From the NCBI GenBank assembly GCA_003221085.1, contig QHUD01000080.1, positions 1 through 7,450 of the forward strand: a DNA stretch of 7,450 bases. The letters are read 5' to 3'. The notes under the pieces were generated by a model. The model was given only the letters and a program-made list of their open reading frames with translations. It was not told where the DNA came from and did not search any database. The DNA is from Gemmatimonadota bacterium. Lineage in GTDB: Bacteria; Gemmatimonadota; Gemmatimonadetes; Gemmatimonadales; GWC2-71-9. This document shows positions 6,178 through 7,450 of the stretch, one piece after another; within the stretch, counting starts at the first letter, position 1, and every line of letters starts with the position of its first letter. The position numbers and the translations under genes were made by a program.

Positions 6178-7450
6178 CATTCTCTTTCTCACTGTAGCGT
6201 TCGCGGCCGGGTTGTATGCCGGCCTCGATCTGTTTGTGGCGCGTGCTGCGTGGTATGTGGTTCTCCCCGTTGTGGGGGCCGCCCTCCTGCTCGCGCGACC
6301 GGCGCCGCTCGGCGCGGCGGTCGGGATCATGGCGGTCGCGGGAATGCTCTGGGGCAAGGCGGCGGTCCAGGAAAGGGAAGCGACGTGCGCGGGGGCGTGG
6401 GGCCGGGAAACGGGAAACGGGAAACGGGAAACGGTGGCCGCAGCGGTCCGCCTGCTCGACCCGGTCTCGTCCCCAGGCGGCGTGGTCGACGCGGAAGTTC
6501 TCCCCGGCACATGCGGCGGGGCGCTGCGATTGCGCTGGCCAGAGGACAGGCCTGCCCGTGGTGGGACGAACTGGGCGGTGGCGGGGAGGTGGAGCAGTGA
6601 AGGGGGCCCCGGCCTGCTGGTGGTGCGACGGGTGCGCGCGCTCGATCCGGTGCCGCGCGGGCGGGGAGCGCTGCGCGATGCACTCGCCGCGAGGAGCACT
6701 GAGCTGTTCGGCGCGCGTGCGGCGATCGTGAACGCGCTCGTGTTCGCTCCCAATGCGAGACTCGATTCCGACATCCGCGAGCGTTACGTGCGCTCGGGCC
6801 TCGCGCACCTCCTGTCCATCTCCGGACTGCACGTCGGGTTCATCGCCGCCTGGCTCGCGCTCATCCTCAGGAAGCTGCCCCTCGCGGCGCGCGCTCGCTT
6901 CGCCGCGACGGCGGTCCTGCTGCTCGGCTATCTCTGGCTGCTCGGCTTCCCGGCGCCTGCCGTGAGAGCGGGTGCGATGCTGACCCTGGCGGAGGTCGGG
7001 CGCCTGCGCGAGCGCGTCGTCGCGCCGCGCGGCGTCGTGGCGCTCGCGGCTCTGGGTGTCCTGCTGCAGGACCCGTGGGCGCTCGAGTCCGTGGGTGCGT
7101 GGCTCTCGGTGGCGGGTGTGGGCGCGGTGATCTGGGCAGGCCGTGCGTTCGCCCGGGCGCCGCGGCTCGCGCGGCTCGCCGCGCCCGCGCTCGCCGCCAC
7201 GCTCGTTACCGCGCCGATCAGCGCGCTGGCCTTCGGGACCGTGGCACCGATCGGCGTGCTCGCGAATCTCATCGCGATTCCGCTTGCCAGGGTCGCGGTG
7301 CCGGGTCTGGTCCTCGCGCTGGCGCTGTCCTGGCTCGCATCGGGGCTGGCGCACCCGATCGCCGCCGGCGCGGGACTGGGCCTGGCGCTGCTCGATCTCG
7401 TGGCACAGGGCGCCGCCCTCGTGCCGGGCGGCCACGTCGTGATGGTCGCG
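6167..7450 (+). CDS. comEC: DNA internalization protein ComEC/Rec2, N-terminal part (3' end outside window)
   Basis: Inner-membrane channel that carries single-stranded DNA into the cytosol during natural transformation. The frame is open from the ATG at 6167 to the window end: 428 residues of a protein usually 700-800 long. Three hydrophobic segments (about 4-20, 28-44, 47-63) precede a DUF4131/OB-like periplasmic domain (about 65-165). C74 and C116 there could form the disulfide known from the ComEC N-loop; I recall C131-C172 in B. subtilis, a similar spacing. The Competence domain (PF03772) starts near 185. Its hallmark is SGLAHLLSISGLHVGF (210-225), followed by FPAPAVRAGAML (261-271), SVGAWLSVAGVGAV and TAPISALAFGTVAPIGVLANLIAIPLA, with many membrane helices. 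A C-terminal beta-lactamase-like domain, if present, lies outside the window. Residues 80-89 (RETGNGKRET) come from a 7-base tandem repeat. No Shine-Dalgarno is visible and the start lies in a hairpin loop. Confidence 0.93.
   Translation, partial: MRPPILFLTVAFAAGLYAGLDLFVARAAWYVVLPVVGAALLLARPAPLGAAVGIMAVAGMLWGKAAVQEREATCAGAWGRETGNGKRETVAAAVRLLDPVSSPGGVVDAEVLPGTCGGALRLRWPEDRPARGGTNWAVAGRWSSEGGPGLLVVRRVRALDPVPRGRGALRDALAARSTELFGARAAIVNALVFAPNARLDSDIRERYVRSGLAHLLSISGLHVGFIAAWLALILRKLPLAARARFAATAVLLLGYLWLLGFPAPAVRAGAMLTLAEVGRLRERVVAPRGVVALAALGVLLQDPWALESVGAWLSVAGVGAVIWAGRAFARAPRLARLAAPALAATLVTAPISALAFGTVAPIGVLANLIAIPLARVAVPGLVLALALSWLASGLAHPIAAGAGLGLALLDLVAQGAALVPGGHVVMVA
6404..6434 (+). repeat. 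Four tandem copies of CGGGAAA in comEC
   Basis: Copies lie at 6404-6410, 6411-6417, 6418-6424 and 6425-6431, with a partial fifth (CGG) to 6434. Because 7 is not a multiple of 3, the unit is read in all three frames and gives RETGNGKRET. Adding or removing one unit shifts the frame of comEC. The four GGG runs with AAAC loops also make a regular G-quadruplex motif on the coding strand. The stretch sits at a likely loop of the periplasmic OB-like domain, between W78 and the strand starting VAAAVRLLD. Confidence 0.93.

Noticed and set aside
6404..6434. Short tandem repeat considered as a CRISPR remnant
   Set aside because: Units are 7 bases with no spacers; it is a microsatellite.
5756..7435. 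Open frame of 559 codons on the minus strand, containing repeated FPVSRFP-like stretches
   Set aside because: It runs antisense to the end of miaB, comFB and comEC, all of which have clear family motifs on the + strand. Its composition (Arg, His, Pro, Gln) is typical of a high-GC shadow frame, and the FPVSRFP stretches are the reverse reading of the comEC heptamer repeat.

Overview
The window is a dense, high-GC block (roughly 70% G+C by eye) from a bacterium with a two-membrane envelope. Every supported gene lies on the + strand. GTG starts are common, and five of the seven gene junctions are 4-base GTGA or ATGA stop/start overlaps. From memory, the combination of proteins (an outer-membrane protein of the FGIRGLGTPGRW type, tandem MtaB and MiaB, then ComFB and ComEC) fits Gemmatimonadota best. 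That assignment is an inference, not a database result.

Layout. 2-460 is the C-terminal part of phosphopentomutase (deoB), cut by the window edge. 457-846 is cytidine deaminase (cdd). 843-2093 is an unrecognised lipoprotein and 2090-3226 an unrecognised exported protein, probably an outer-membrane beta-barrel. 3223-4524 is the tRNA t6A37 methylthiotransferase mtaB and 4527-5870 is the tRNA i6A37 methylthiotransferase miaB. 5867-6148 is a small ComFB-family protein. 6167 to the window end is the N-terminal 428 residues of the DNA-uptake channel ComEC. The longest gap between genes is 18 bases, no terminator or promoter is visible, and the whole block reads as one operon. It joins nucleoside salvage, two envelope proteins, two tRNA position-37 modification enzymes and two competence-related proteins.

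The most unusual content is repeat DNA inside the genes. mtaB carries two unrelated palindromic insertions in frame: a perfect 28-bp palindrome in the linker before the radical SAM domain, and an 89-bp element made of two inverted 33-base copies in a loop of the radical SAM domain. The last codons of miaB are three 9-base units of CAG plus a G run. A -1 slip on those G runs would read straight into comFB with no stop and give a MiaB-ComFB fusion. comEC carries four tandem copies of a 7-base unit (CGGGAAA). Loss or gain of one unit would truncate ComEC at stops that can be located exactly, so it is a candidate phase-variation switch. The comEC start codon sits in the loop of an all-G/C hairpin. 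The first half of the window (deoB to the exported protein) shows no comparable repeats.
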